The notes: a model not told the origin generated them from the letters alone. Counted from the first letter of the stretch, positions 19,273 through 28,240 are shown. The stretch is DNA of 64,000 nt from Sediminibacterium sp. (GCA_030054095.1 JASGCO010000002.1:1-64000); one strand, 5' to 3'. Numbers and translations: made by a program.

Positions 19273-20366
19273 TGATAGTACTTATTCTTGTTTTTGTAGT
19301 TGCCTTTGCCGTTGTGCTCTACTCTACCCCGGCCCTTATTAAAGTTGCCGTACTTAAAAGACTTATTGATTCGCCCAGCGAAGAACGTAAGATTCACAAA
19401 CGTAGTATTCCTACTATAGGTGGTATTATTATCTATGCAGCTACTTTATTCTCCTACTCACTGTGGTTTAGTGTTGATGACTTGCACCAATACGATCTTA
19501 TTTTTCAGTCAATAAAAGAGTTCAAATTATTGGTTGCCACCAGCCTGGTATTGTTCTTTGTAGGAGTAAAAGATGATATTATTGGAACTGCAGCCGTAAA
19601 AAAATTATTTGCTCATATTATTGTAGCGCTGATTCTTGTTTTAATGGGCGACATACGAATAACTGGTTTACACGGCATCTTTGGCGTAGAAGAAATCCCA
19701 TATTGGGGAAGCGTATTTCTATCACTGTTTACTTACATCGTTGTTGTTAACGCTTTTAATCTGATTGATGGCGTTGACGGATTAGCCGCCGGTGTTGGTT
19801 TTATTGCCGCCTGTGCATTTGGCGTATGGTTTATTTTTGCCAAAGATTACGCGCTGGCCTCTCTCGCCTTTTCATTAGCAGGTGCTTTACTCGGATTTCT
19901 TGTGTTTAATTTTGCACCTGCCCGAATCTTTATGGGCGATTCAGGTTCACTTATCATTGGCATGTTTATTTGCGTACTGGCTATTAAATTGATAGAGTAT
20001 CCTGTGGAACGTCTTGATAGTTTCTGGATTACGATTAGTAAGCCCGTTTACGCCATTGCCGCTTTAATCTATCCATTAATTGACACCCTTCGGATTTTCA
20101 TTATCAGGGCTTCCAAGGGACAATCACCTTTTACTGCGGATAAAAATCATATTCATCACCGGTTACTGGAATGCGGTTACGGGCATGCAAAAACTGTAAT
20201 TATCATTTATGTTTTCACCCTCTTTACACTTGGTGCTTCTATACTAAGCTATCTGTTTAATAATCCTAATATTTCCTTATTTGCCGTTATTGCCTGCGGC
20301 CTGTCCTTTGTATTGGTTGTTCTAAGTTTAAAACGCAGAAAAAAACGTGAGTCCGATCAGGAATAG
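19272..20366 (+). CDS. WecA/TagO-like undecaprenyl-phosphate sugar-1-phosphate transferase
   Basis: A 364-residue polyprenol-phosphate glycosyl-1-phosphate transferase with about ten membrane helices. Catalytic signatures are GVKDDIIG (the DD metal motif), NAFNLIDGVDGLAAG, RIFMGDSGS and DKNHIHHRLLE. This fits the GlcNAc-1-P transferase (WecA/TagO) branch of the MraY superfamily, the initiating enzyme for lipid-linked O-antigen or capsule repeat units. Start and preceding stop are fused as TAATG, and the 3' end overlaps the next gene by 20 nt, so translation is coupled to the two flanking RemB-like genes. The sugar specificity is inferred. Confidence 0.88.
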   Translation: MIVLILVFVVAFAVVLYSTPALIKVAVLKRLIDSPSEERKIHKRSIPTIGGIIIYAATLFSYSLWFSVDDLHQYDLIFQSIKEFKLLVATSLVLFFVGVKDDIIGTAAVKKLFAHIIVALILVLMGDIRITGLHGIFGVEEIPYWGSVFLSLFTYIVVVNAFNLIDGVDGLAAGVGFIAACAFGVWFIFAKDYALASLAFSLAGALLGFLVFNFAPARIFMGDSGSLIIGMFICVLAIKLIEYPVERLDSFWITISKPVYAIAALIYPLIDTLRIFIIRASKGQSPFTADKNHIHHRLLECGYGHAKTVIIIYVFTLFTLGASILSYLFNNPNISLFAVIACGLSFVLVVLSLKRRKKRESDQE

Positions 20367-21954
20367 TCTTTTTTTAGTATTGTGGGTTATTACCTTCTTT
20401 TCCAGAGCTCAATACGAACCACTGGCAAGAAACCTTCCAATAAACCGGGATCTCATCAACCTTATTGATGAATGGGATATAAAAAAAAGCTCTCTTTTGT
20501 TTCACTCTGCCTTTAAACCTTACTGGTCAAAAACCCTCTTAAATTATAGTGATTCGTTCTGCAACTACGCGCACTATCCCGTACATAATTTTTTTCTGAG
20601 CAAAACATTTAACGAAGCGCCCGATAAACGAAACCAGTACAATATTCAGCTTCACCCCATTCTGGACGCGCAAACTGGCTACGATCTGTTAACGAACCGT
20701 GCCATTATACAAACCGGTGGCGGTGCGCAAGTCAGGCTAAACGTAAATAATGACTTTACCTTCTCAGGCACCATTTATGGAAGCCGCACACAACTACCCT
20801 TTTTCCTTGATACTCAGGTAGTACAAAACAAATTGATTCCCAACTATGAACAAGCTTACCCGGCTGGAAAAAACACTTACGCGTTACTCGATTATAGCGG
20901 CTATATTTCCTATTCGCCACAACAAAACCGCTTTTTCAATTTTCAATTAGGTAAAGACAAACATTTTATAGGAGATGGCTACCGGAGTGTGTTGCTGAGC
21001 GATTATGCAGCCAATTATCCCTATTTCAGAATCAATGCTAATATCTGGAACATCCAGTACCATGCCTGGTATACCTTAATGTACGACCTGTCTAATGCCA
21101 ACGGAATAAAACGTAATTTCCAGAATAAATTCGGCACCTTCCATTACCTGAGCTGGAACATTATACCGCAGCTGCAAATAGGTTTATTTGAAAACATCAT
21201 CTGGCAAGGAACCGATAGTAACAGGGTAAGAGGATTTGATGTCAACTATCTTAACCCAATCATTTTTTTCAGGCCACAGGAATACGCTGTAGGATCGCCC
21301 GACAATGCCTTTATAGGACTTAATGTTAACGCTAAACTATTCCGTACCTTAAAACTGTACGGACAATTAGGGTTAGATGAATTCTTCCTGAAAGAAATAA
21401 GAGCAAGAAACGGATGGTGGGCCAATAAACAAGCCTGGCAACTGGGCTTTAAGTATTTTAACGCGTTTCATATTCCGCACCTGACGCTTCAGGCTGAATA
21501 CAATGAAGTAAGACCTTACACATACTCTCATGGCGCAGTAGCACAAAATTACGCGCATTATGGACAAGCGCTGGCTCATCCCTTTGGAGCCAACTTTAAA
21601 GAATACATTGGCAATGTGAATTTTCAACTGAACCGCTGGCAAATTACTATACAAGGGATGTATACCATTTTGGGAAGAGATTCCTCTGCTAACCAAAATC
21701 TCGGACAGAATATCTTTCTGAGTTACACCACCCGTCCTTATGATTTCGGGCATAAAACCACACAAGGTTTAAAACAGACTATTTTACAAAGCGATATACG
21801 ATTAAGCTACTTCCTTATTCCTCAGTTAAACTTTAAACTGGAACTAGGCTATATACAACGTAGCGAAAATTACACGCAGCGTTATCAACTTCAAAATCCA
21901 TATTTATATTTTGGCATTCGTTCCAGTTTATGGAATACGTATAAAGATTTTTAA
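20347..21954 (+). CDS. RemB-like outer-membrane protein, second paralogue
   Basis: A 535-residue paralogue of the protein encoded at 17707-19272. It shares the core LGKDKHFIGDGYRSVLLSD, the YPYFRI strand, the QAEYNEV and YAHYGQ segments and a C-terminus ending in Lys-Asp-Phe. It begins with GTG inside the end of the WecA-like gene and has a signal peptide (NSLFLVLWVITFFSRAQ). It is probably an outer-membrane barrel of the RemB/Wzi-like group. Two divergent copies on either side of the initiating transferase suggest a pair with related but separate surface roles, not a recent duplication. Confidence 0.75.
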   Translation: MSPIRNSLFLVLWVITFFSRAQYEPLARNLPINRDLINLIDEWDIKKSSLLFHSAFKPYWSKTLLNYSDSFCNYAHYPVHNFFLSKTFNEAPDKRNQYNIQLHPILDAQTGYDLLTNRAIIQTGGGAQVRLNVNNDFTFSGTIYGSRTQLPFFLDTQVVQNKLIPNYEQAYPAGKNTYALLDYSGYISYSPQQNRFFNFQLGKDKHFIGDGYRSVLLSDYAANYPYFRINANIWNIQYHAWYTLMYDLSNANGIKRNFQNKFGTFHYLSWNIIPQLQIGLFENIIWQGTDSNRVRGFDVNYLNPIIFFRPQEYAVGSPDNAFIGLNVNAKLFRTLKLYGQLGLDEFFLKEIRARNGWWANKQAWQLGFKYFNAFHIPHLTLQAEYNEVRPYTYSHGAVAQNYAHYGQALAHPFGANFKEYIGNVNFQLNRWQITIQGMYTILGRDSSANQNLGQNIFLSYTTRPYDFGHKTTQGLKQTILQSDIRLSYFLIPQLNFKLELGYIQRSENYTQRYQLQNPYLYFGIRSSLWNTYKDF

Positions 21955-21989
21955 GTTGCTTAAATCAGCCTGTAGAATAAATGAACGTC

Positions 21990-23087
21990 TTATACTGTCG
22001 TCAGTTCATTAATAATTTTAGTTTGAGCCGCTGCTACCCAATTCTTAAACCACTGATTGTTGCCATCGTTAGTCCGGCAGTACAATTCAAAACGACTCAG
22101 ATTAAACGTTTTATCATAAATACCGGCACCAGCCTTATGCGCATCGCGTGAGTTACAAAACTGCTCAAAGTGCCCCTGAATCGGCACCATTAATACTGGC
22201 TTTCCCAGATACATGGCTTCGCAAACACTTTCAAAACCAGCCGTACTGGCCAATCCCCGCGCTTTGCTCATTTTTTCCAGAAATAATTTATCATCAATAC
22301 GGTGAATAAATAACTTCTCCTTATTAAAAGTGTACTTACCACTAAGCCCTTCAGGGTTATCTGTAAAACAGTGAATTTCCCGCCCCGGATTTAAACGATG
22401 CCAGTTTAGAATCTCTTCAAAATACCCATTGTTAACCAGATAAACCAAAAAATAATCTTCTGTTTTAACTTCCAGATTAAACACCTCATTTCTCAGCAGC
22501 GGAGGAACTACAACCACTTCGTTATGATGAGTATAAATTTTGTAGAAAGATAAAGCCAGGTTTTTGGAAGAACCAAAAGCTGTTAAACGTGTGAACAATT
22601 TGATAGCCAAACGATCCAGAAAATGACCTTTTGGAAATTCAAAATCAGGATGAAAATAAATGTACTGATGCGCAATACATACCATCTTAAACTTTGGCTT
22701 ATAAAACCGGTAATATAACCCCAGCAATAAATCAAAAAAATTAATGATCACATCCGGCTCATGCTCTTTTAAAATAGCATCCATCTGTTGTAAACTTCTC
22801 CTGAATGTTTTCAACTTCATGGCATTATCAATTAAGGTGCGCGTAATCCGGATGGATTTGTTGTTTTTATCGCAACTGAAATTAGGACTGATTAACTGAT
22901 GAATGGGTACTTTTACCTTATCAAAAAAGAATTGTGGTATATCCCGCTTCCCTCCCGATCCTAATATAACAGCGGAAACGGTGTGTCCCTGTGAAAGTAA
23001 CAATTCATAAAGGCTTATCGCCTGTGTCATGTGTCCACGTCCTTCACCTTGCACTACAAGAACGTATTTTTTTTGGTGTGTATTCAT
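21990..23087 (-). CDS. MurG-like (GT28 superfamily) glycosyltransferase
   Basis: A 365-residue GT-B glycosyltransferase. The N-terminal VVQGEGRGHMTQAISLYELL carries the GxGH-type loop of the MurG/UDP-glycosyltransferase group. The C-terminal half has ASTAGFESVCEAMYLGKPVLMVPIQGHFEQ, the donor nucleotide-sugar binding segment. The acceptor is unknown. Its start lies 3 nt after the stop of the LpxH-like phosphoesterase gene on the same strand; this pairing suggests work on lipid A or another envelope glycolipid. It is convergent with the second RemB-like gene. Confidence 0.82.
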   Translation of the reverse strand: MNTHQKKYVLVVQGEGRGHMTQAISLYELLLSQGHTVSAVILGSGGKRDIPQFFFDKVKVPIHQLISPNFSCDKNNKSIRITRTLIDNAMKLKTFRRSLQQMDAILKEHEPDVIINFFDLLLGLYYRFYKPKFKMVCIAHQYIYFHPDFEFPKGHFLDRLAIKLFTRLTAFGSSKNLALSFYKIYTHHNEVVVVPPLLRNEVFNLEVKTEDYFLVYLVNNGYFEEILNWHRLNPGREIHCFTDNPEGLSGKYTFNKEKLFIHRIDDKLFLEKMSKARGLASTAGFESVCEAMYLGKPVLMVPIQGHFEQFCNSRDAHKAGAGIYDKTFNLSRFELYCRTNDGNNQWFKNWVAAAQTKIINELTTV

Positions 23088-23090
23088 AAT

Positions 23091-23936
23091 TTAATTTAAA
23101 CCGATACCCGGAGAAAGTACTTCTTTAACCGCTCCTATATTTTTCCCGGTATGCTCTTCCTGTTGCAATACCTTTGACGCTTCATGTTCTTTGAGCCATT
23201 CTGAGTAATAAATAATTTTCCAGTTTCCCTCATAGTCTTCTACTAATGCCGATAAGGTCTCCACCCAGTCTCCAGAGTTCAGATACTCAATATCATCTAT
23301 GGTTTTAACCGCAGGCTGATGTATATGCCCGCAGATAACACCGTGACATTTTCGTTTCCTTGCAGCCTTTACCAGTTCCGATTCATAATCGGCTATAAAC
23401 GATACAGCCGATTTCACTTTTCCTTTAACGTATTGCGAAAGCGAATAATAAGGCAATCCACGGCGTTCACGAAAGGCATTATAATGCCGGTTAAGCCACA
23501 ATAAAAATGTATAACCTGTATCTCCTAGTTTAGCTACCCATCGCATCCGGCTGGTAACAGGATCGAAAATATCGCCATGGGTAACAAAATACTTTTTATG
23601 CACTCCATAATGGACATGATGTTTCCTGATTTTGAAATTACCCAGCGAGAAAGGCATTACTTCATCCAGAAAATCATCATGATTTCCTCTAAGATAAATA
23701 ATCTCGTTGCACTTACTCTTGCTTATCAGATTGATAATATACTTGAAAAAGTTACTGTGCTGCTTTTTCCATTTACCATTTTTACGCAACTGCCAACCAT
23801 CTATAATATCTCCATTTAATAAAAGCGTTTCGCATCTGGTATGTTTCAAAAAATGAATAACCTGTTTTGCCTTACTTGCCTTTATACCAAGGTGTAAGTC
23901 AGATAAAACAATAGTTCTGTATTGGGTTCTTTTCAT
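23091..23936 (-). CDS. LpxH-like calcineurin-fold metallophosphoesterase
   Basis: A 281-residue phosphoesterase with all metal motifs of the calcineurin fold in order: LSDLHLG (12-18), LNGDIIDGW, RGNHDDF, THGDIFD and CGHIHQP. The pattern follows UDP-2,3-diacylglucosamine pyrophosphatase (LpxH), which makes lipid X in lipid A synthesis, though Bacteroidota carry related enzymes of other specificity. I use ATG 23936; an upstream Met 11 codons earlier adds a Cys-rich stretch without family support. It is the first gene of a pair with the MurG-like glycosyltransferase. Confidence 0.82.
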   Translation of the reverse strand: MKRTQYRTIVLSDLHLGIKASKAKQVIHFLKHTRCETLLLNGDIIDGWQLRKNGKWKKQHSNFFKYIINLISKSKCNEIIYLRGNHDDFLDEVMPFSLGNFKIRKHHVHYGVHKKYFVTHGDIFDPVTSRMRWVAKLGDTGYTFLLWLNRHYNAFRERRGLPYYSLSQYVKGKVKSAVSFIADYESELVKAARKRKCHGVICGHIHQPAVKTIDDIEYLNSGDWVETLSALVEDYEGNWKIIYYSEWLKEHEASKVLQQEEHTGKNIGAVKEVLSPGIGLN

Positions 23937-24012
23937 TACTAACGCTTTGCACAAAAATCTGCATTTCACTTTTCCTCAGTTTAAAGTGAGGATTAACATA
24001 AAATGAAAAAAC

Positions 24013-24039
24013 GTGCGGGTATTCCACCTGCACGTTAAT
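24013..24039 (-). terminator. Rho-independent terminator, minus strand
   Basis: AACGTGCGGGT-ATTCC-ACCTGCACGTT gives an 11-bp stem (one G-U) with a 5-nt loop. On the minus strand it is followed by six T. It lies about 340 nt beyond the stop of the Crp-like gene and about 95 nt beyond a possible small ORF, so some transcript must run through this gap. Confidence 0.8.
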
Positions 24040-24133
24040 TTTGGTTGTGTTCTTTGTTCATTAATTGTCTCCCGACAATTTATACCTAACTAACTCCCGG
24101 CAAGATCACGAAACGGGATAAATAAGAACCGGC

Positions 24134-24244
24134 TTATTCCTTGTGTCGTTCAGAAAAGCCTTTAGTGTCCCTGGTTGTGTAGTGTATGGGGCCTACATAC
24201 GTTTTGTATAAAACCACCATAGCAAATGCTAAACAGAAAATCAC
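24134..24244 (-). CDS. Possible small membrane peptide (36 aa)
   Basis: Reading from a GTG at 24244, a 36-residue frame encodes a hydrophobic helix (VIFCLAFAMVVLYKTYVG) and a polar tail (PIHYTTRDTKGFSERHKE) ending in TAA. It sits in an otherwise empty 440-bp gap between the Crp-like gene and a good minus-strand terminator, which gives some support for a transcribed small gene. A second possible start is the ATG eight codons later. A short direct repeat, ATGGTGGTTTTAT, occurs both within this frame and about 80 nt upstream of it. No homologue is recognised. Confidence 0.35.
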   Translation of the reverse strand: MIFCLAFAMVVLYKTYVGPIHYTTRDTKGFSERHKE

Positions 24245-24377
24245 AGTGAAAGAAAACAGCTATTTGTGGTTTAACGCATCAAAAATAAAACCACCATTAA
24301 AGTGTACGAATAGCAGAATGCTATTTAATTGTTAGGAATAAATGCAGTGTATTAAAATAAAGTTAAGCCTCAACTTC

Positions 24378-24959
24378 TCACTCCTTCAATAAACCAGCCG
24401 TCATCTTACTGAAAAACTCAGGGGTAACGCCTATATAAGAGGCGATATGCTTTCGTGGCAGGGTATTAATAAGTGTGGGGTAACGTTTACAGAATTTTAA
24501 ATATTGCTCCTTTGCCGGTAAGCTGAGACTATCTATAATCCTCTGTTGATTACTTACCAATGAGCGCTCTACCAATAATCGAAAAAAACGTTCAAACTTA
24601 GGCACTTTCTGATACAGCAGTTCCTGTTTAGCTCTTGGAAGAAGCAGTAAACACGAATCTTCTACCGCTTCAATGGTTTGTATGGCCGGCTGACCTGAAA
24701 AATAGCTGTACAGATCCGCTATCCACCAATCCTTTGGCGCAAAATTTATGATATGTTCAACACCTTCTTCATCGGTAGTATAACTCCTTAAAACACCATC
24801 GCTTACAAAAATACTATCACTGCTTATCTGCCCTGCCTGCAAAACCAAATGCCGGCGTTTTACATAATGTTCCGATAACAGCGATGTAAAATACTCCGCC
24901 TCCCATTGTTCAAGGCTAATGTAACGGGCTACGTTCTGCAATAGTAATGAAACATCCAT
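24378..24959 (-). CDS. Crp/Fnr-family transcriptional regulator
   Basis: A 193-residue regulator with an N-terminal cyclic-nucleotide-binding-like beta roll (about 20-115, including LQAGQISSDSIFVSDGVLRSY) and a C-terminal winged helix (about 140-193, PRKHIASYIGVTPEFFSKM). The PRxxxA(S/A)xLGxxxexxSR-type recognition helix is present in modified form. The typical cAMP-contact RS motif is not obvious, so the ligand may differ or be absent, as in many Bacteroidota Crp-like proteins. It starts 5 nt after the rsmG stop and is the last gene of a four-gene operon. Confidence 0.85.
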   Translation of the reverse strand: MDVSLLLQNVARYISLEQWEAEYFTSLLSEHYVKRRHLVLQAGQISSDSIFVSDGVLRSYTTDEEGVEHIINFAPKDWWIADLYSYFSGQPAIQTIEAVEDSCLLLLPRAKQELLYQKVPKFERFFRLLVERSLVSNQQRIIDSLSLPAKEQYLKFCKRYPTLINTLPRKHIASYIGVTPEFFSKMTAGLLKE

Positions 24960-24964
24960 CTTTT

Positions 24965-25591
24965 TTACAAAGGGTAATAAACTACTTTTTTCGTTTCAAA
25001 AAAAGGCTCCTTATAATAATTCTTTAAATCGTAAAATACCGCTTTATCAAAGTACTTCCCGAACTCCTCCCTCAAATCACCTCCTTTAAGGTAAAGTATT
25101 CCGTTAGGCAAATCATTAAACTGATCGGCATGCTTTTTATCACGCACCCATTTAATAAATTCCGGAAATTCGGTTACTGCCCGGCTAATAATAAAATGAA
25201 ATTTTCCCTTAACCTTTTCCGCACGCTCGTGTTGCGCGGTAAGGTTTTTCAGACCAATGGCCGAACTTACTTCCTGCACTACTTTTATCTTTTTGCCAAT
25301 ACTATCAACCAAATGAAAATGACATTCAGGGAACATAATAGCCATTGGGATACCCGGAAAACCACCACCACAACCAACATCCAGTAGCTGAGTTCCCGGT
25401 TTAAACTGTATCACTCTGGCAATTCCCAATGAATGCAATACATGCTTTTCGTAGAGTGATTCTATATCCTTTCTTGAAATCACATTGATCTGCGCATTCC
25501 AAAAAGCGTATAACTCCTGCAATTGATTAAACTGCTGCAATTGCAATGCTGTAAGTCCCGGAAAATAATCTGAAATAATCTGGCTTTCCAC
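24965..25591 (-). CDS. rsmG: 16S rRNA (guanine-527-N7)-methyltransferase RsmG
   Basis: A 208-residue SAM-dependent methyltransferase that modifies G527 of 16S rRNA. The SAM loop LLDVGCGGGFPGIPMA lies at 69-84, followed by FHLVDSIGKKIKVVQEV, and by the family SRAVTEFPEFIKW segment. The N-terminal LYAFWNAQINVISRKDIESLYEKHVLHSLGI region is also characteristic. Length is standard. The gene begins 1 nt after the sigma-factor stop and sits mid-operon. Loss of RsmG is known to confer low-level streptomycin resistance in other bacteria. Confidence 0.96.
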   Translation of the reverse strand: MESQIISDYFPGLTALQLQQFNQLQELYAFWNAQINVISRKDIESLYEKHVLHSLGIARVIQFKPGTQLLDVGCGGGFPGIPMAIMFPECHFHLVDSIGKKIKVVQEVSSAIGLKNLTAQHERAEKVKGKFHFIISRAVTEFPEFIKWVRDKKHADQFNDLPNGILYLKGGDLREEFGKYFDKAVFYDLKNYYKEPFFETKKVVYYPL

Positions 25592-25592
25592 G

Positions 25593-26219
25593 TTAAATGT
25601 GTTTGGTTTTCATGATCTGATAAAGCACCTCTCTTGCCCTGAATAACTGAGCTTTAATAGTTCCAATAGGCAAATTTAATTGTTGGGCTATCTCCTCATA
25701 ACTCATCTCCTGATAATAAAACAACTCTACCAATTCTTTGTACTTAGGTTTAAGAGTATTTACTACCTCCCTCAATGTTTCTATCTTCTGCTTTTTAAGT
25801 AAATGCTCTTCCGGATCGGGGCCTGCCGATTTAATCATTTGGGCGCCATCCATCTGATCTCCTCCGCCGCTATCCTGCTTTGTATCCAGACTTACCGACT
25901 GCATCTGTTTGCGTTTACGTATAAAATCAATAGCATTATTGGTTGCTATACGAAACAACCAGGTGCTAAACGCGTAGGCGGGAGAGTATTGCTCTAAGCG
26001 TTTAAACGCTCGTCCGAAAGCCTCTATCGTTAAATCTTCTGCATCATCCTTGTTATTTACCATTTTATGCATGGTAAAATAAACTCCTTCCTTATACCGT
26101 TGCATCAATTCGGCATACGCCTTCTGATCGCCTTCAAGAGCGGCCTGCACCAGTTTATAATCGTAAACTGCCTTGGTGGTTAAGTGCTCATCGTTATATT
26201 TACCTTCTAGTTCGCCCAC
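25593..26219 (-). CDS. ECF-type RNA polymerase sigma factor
   Basis: A 208-residue sigma-70 family protein. Region 2 (about 25-95) contains YFTMHKMVNNKDDAEDLTIEAFGRAF and STWLFRIATNNAIDFIRKRK. Region 4 (about 145-200) contains LVELFYYQEMSYEEIAQQLN and the HTH LPIGTIKAQLFRAREVL. No region 1.1 or 3 is present. The linker (about 100-140) is longer than usual and carries Gly/Asp-rich residues. There is no adjacent anti-sigma gene, so its control is not evident. It overlaps the upstream glycosyltransferase by 13 nt and precedes rsmG by 1 nt. Confidence 0.9.
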   Translation of the reverse strand: MGELEGKYNDEHLTTKAVYDYKLVQAALEGDQKAYAELMQRYKEGVYFTMHKMVNNKDDAEDLTIEAFGRAFKRLEQYSPAYAFSTWLFRIATNNAIDFIRKRKQMQSVSLDTKQDSGGGDQMDGAQMIKSAGPDPEEHLLKKQKIETLREVVNTLKPKYKELVELFYYQEMSYEEIAQQLNLPIGTIKAQLFRAREVLYQIMKTKHI

Positions 26220-27349
26220 TTATTGGGTTTATGTAATGCCTTACCAATATGAAAGATAGGATAAACAAATAAAAGAAACAACTCATAGACCAGACTCCCC
26301 CCCCACAAATCAGGTTCATTTAGCCGGATGGCCGCTTTACGCATGACCAAAATCTGAAAAAGAGCCTTCACAAATATAATCACCGGTATTAAGAGCAGGG
26401 TTTCGGGAGTAAGCACCAATGCCAGTAATGCCATCCAAAAAACATATTGTGCCAGAAAATAATTGGTTATTCTGGCTTTTGCTCCAGCCCGGTAATGAGG
26501 GGCGGTAGTAAGGTGCCTTTGTTTCTGTCGCCGCCAGTTACCAAACGTAGTTTTAGGCTTAGAGTAAGTAATACAATTCTCATGAACGGCTACATTTACA
26601 TTACTGGCAGTAGCGGCCTGATTGACGAATAAATCATCATCACCACTTTTAATATGGTAATGGGTAGAAAATCCTTTGTTTCTGAAAAATAGATTTCTTT
26701 TGTAAGCAAGGTTTCGCCCAACCCCCATATATGCCTTGCCCTTAACGGCAGCCGATAAATAAAGTAATGCAATGGTTAACGTATCAAACCGGATCAGTTT
26801 ATTTAACAGTCCTTTTCCTTTTTCATAAGCCCCGTAACCTAACACCATTTCTTTATCCTGTGCAAATCCCATGGCCATTTCCTTTAGCCACTGGTTAGAG
26901 GACGGGTAACAATCCGCATCGGTCAACACCAGGTTATCATACTTTGCGCCCTTAATACCTACCAGTAATGCCATTTTTTTACTATGCTTGTAATAGCCAT
27001 CTTCTATAATATTGGCTTTTCGCAGGTTAGGAAATATTTTTATGTATTCATCAAGTACATGCTCTGTATTATCTTCACTACAATCATTCACTACCAATAC
27101 TTCAAACTCAGGATAATCCTGAGATAAAATTTTAGGCAAAAACTCTGTAAGGTTATCATCTTCGTTCCGCGCACAAATAACAACCGACACAGGATCTAAC
27201 TGGGGCGTTGAAACAAGATGTGTCCGTTTAAGAGAAGCTATGGGAAGGTAGTAAAGGATATAATTCACACACACCCACAACAAAGCTAATGCTGCCAGAA
27301 CAGTTAATAGTTCCGGGAGTTGAAAAGACTGAAACTGTGGTACATTCAT
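26207..27349 (-). CDS. Membrane-associated GT2 glycosyltransferase
   Basis: A 380-residue family-2 glycosyltransferase with an N-terminal membrane helix (about 13-33), a catalytic GT-A domain and two C-terminal helices (about 305-345). Catalytic segments are SVVICARNEDDNL, VLVVNDCSEDNT, the DxD-like VLTDADCYPSS and the RRQKQRHLTTA motif near residue 280, in place of the QxxRW of processive synthases. The gene heads the operon with the sigma factor, rsmG and the Crp-like gene. It probably transfers sugar to a membrane lipid or polysaccharide; substrates are unknown. Confidence 0.85.
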   Translation of the reverse strand: MNVPQFQSFQLPELLTVLAALALLWVCVNYILYYLPIASLKRTHLVSTPQLDPVSVVICARNEDDNLTEFLPKILSQDYPEFEVLVVNDCSEDNTEHVLDEYIKIFPNLRKANIIEDGYYKHSKKMALLVGIKGAKYDNLVLTDADCYPSSNQWLKEMAMGFAQDKEMVLGYGAYEKGKGLLNKLIRFDTLTIALLYLSAAVKGKAYMGVGRNLAYKRNLFFRNKGFSTHYHIKSGDDDLFVNQAATASNVNVAVHENCITYSKPKTTFGNWRRQKQRHLTTAPHYRAGAKARITNYFLAQYVFWMALLALVLTPETLLLIPVIIFVKALFQILVMRKAAIRLNEPDLWGGSLVYELFLLFVYPIFHIGKALHKPNKWAN

Positions 27350-27355
27350 ACCTCA

Positions 27356-27363
27356 CAAAAGTA
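27356..27363 (-). promoter_or_regulatory. Putative -7 promoter box TACTTTTG for the GT2-sigma-rsmG-crp operon
   Basis: On the minus strand TACTTTTG matches TAnnTTTG and ends 6 nt before the ATG at 27349. A -33 match is not clear. It faces a plus-strand box 26 nt away. Confidence 0.4.
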
Positions 27364-27389
27364 GGTTTTACAGGGTCTTTAAATAGTAT

Positions 27390-27397
27390 TACATTTG
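27390..27397 (+). promoter_or_regulatory. Putative -7 promoter box TACATTTG for the HAD phosphatase
   Basis: TACATTTG fits TAnnTTTG, with a TTTT at 27366-27369 about 20 nt upstream acting as a weak -33 element. It would leave a leader of about 20 nt before the ATG at 27423. Confidence 0.5.
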
Positions 27398-27422
27398 CAA
27401 CTATTAAACAAAATAATTAACA

Positions 27423-28085
27423 ATGAAAACACCTGTAAAGGCCGTTATTTTTGACATGGACGGGGTTTTGATCGATAGCGAGCCCCTGTGGCGTCAGGCA
27501 ATGATCCTTGGGTTTAACGCCGCCGGAATTCCATTTACAGAAGACGATTGCCGGGTAACAACCGGCATGAGACTCAGAGAAGTGGTACAATTCTGGTTTG
27601 AAAGGTATAATATTGATAGTCATAAGGCCCAGGAAACCAATATATTTATCTTAGATCACCTCATTTCGCGTATCGAAAAAGAAGGACATGAAATAGAAGG
27701 GGTAAGTCCATTACTGAATCAGCTCAAAACAGGGGGCTATAAAATCGGACTTGCCACCTCATCCGATATACGATTTATGAATACCGTCCTGAACAAACTG
27801 AGAATACTCTCCTATTTTGATGCTGTTGTTTCTGCCGAAAACCTGACGTATGCCAAACCTCACCCCGAAGTATTTTTGAAATGTGCCCAAAACTTAAATA
27901 CAAAACCTCAGCATTGTCTGGTAATAGAAGATAGTGTAAATGGTGTCATTGCCGCTAAAGCCGCCTCTATGCGGGTTGTTGCCATACCCGAGCCTGTTTT
28001 TAAAGACAGGGCCGGATTTAAAATAGCCGATTGGCAAGTTGCAAAACTAGCAGAGGTAAATACTATATTGAATGAACTCCTGTAA
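27423..28085 (+). CDS. HAD-IA family phosphatase, HxpB/beta-PGM-like
   Basis: A 220-residue haloacid dehalogenase-type phosphatase. Motif I is FDMDGVLIDSEP with nucleophile Asp11 and general acid Asp13. A helical cap follows (about 18-85), then motif II in LATSSD, the motif III Lys in AKPHPEVF, and motif IV as VIEDSVNGVIAAKAA. The cap sequence and TTGMRLREVV resemble E. coli hexitol phosphatase HxpB (YniC) and beta-phosphoglucomutases, so a sugar phosphate is the likely substrate. Start, length and motifs are regular. It stands alone, divergent from the sigma-factor operon. Confidence 0.87.
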   Translation: MKTPVKAVIFDMDGVLIDSEPLWRQAMILGFNAAGIPFTEDDCRVTTGMRLREVVQFWFERYNIDSHKAQETNIFILDHLISRIEKEGHEIEGVSPLLNQLKTGGYKIGLATSSDIRFMNTVLNKLRILSYFDAVVSAENLTYAKPHPEVFLKCAQNLNTKPQHCLVIEDSVNGVIAAKAASMRVVAIPEPVFKDRAGFKIADWQVAKLAEVNTILNELL

Positions 28086-28240
28086 ACGGTTCCTCTACTG
28101 CATTAATAGCAAATTATCAATAGTATAAATTAAGCGTCTTCCCTTGTCGTTCCATTAATTTCCATACAGAGCGGACTGTTCACTTCAACCCTTCCATCTG
28201 TTGCTACGTCATTGCTAATACGGAAGATTCCCATTTGGTA

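Noticed and set aside
23970-24377. Possible 6S-like or other housekeeping ncRNA in the gap
   Set aside because: I found no long central-bubble hairpin or other conserved housekeeping RNA hallmark; only the terminator and a small open frame can be supported.
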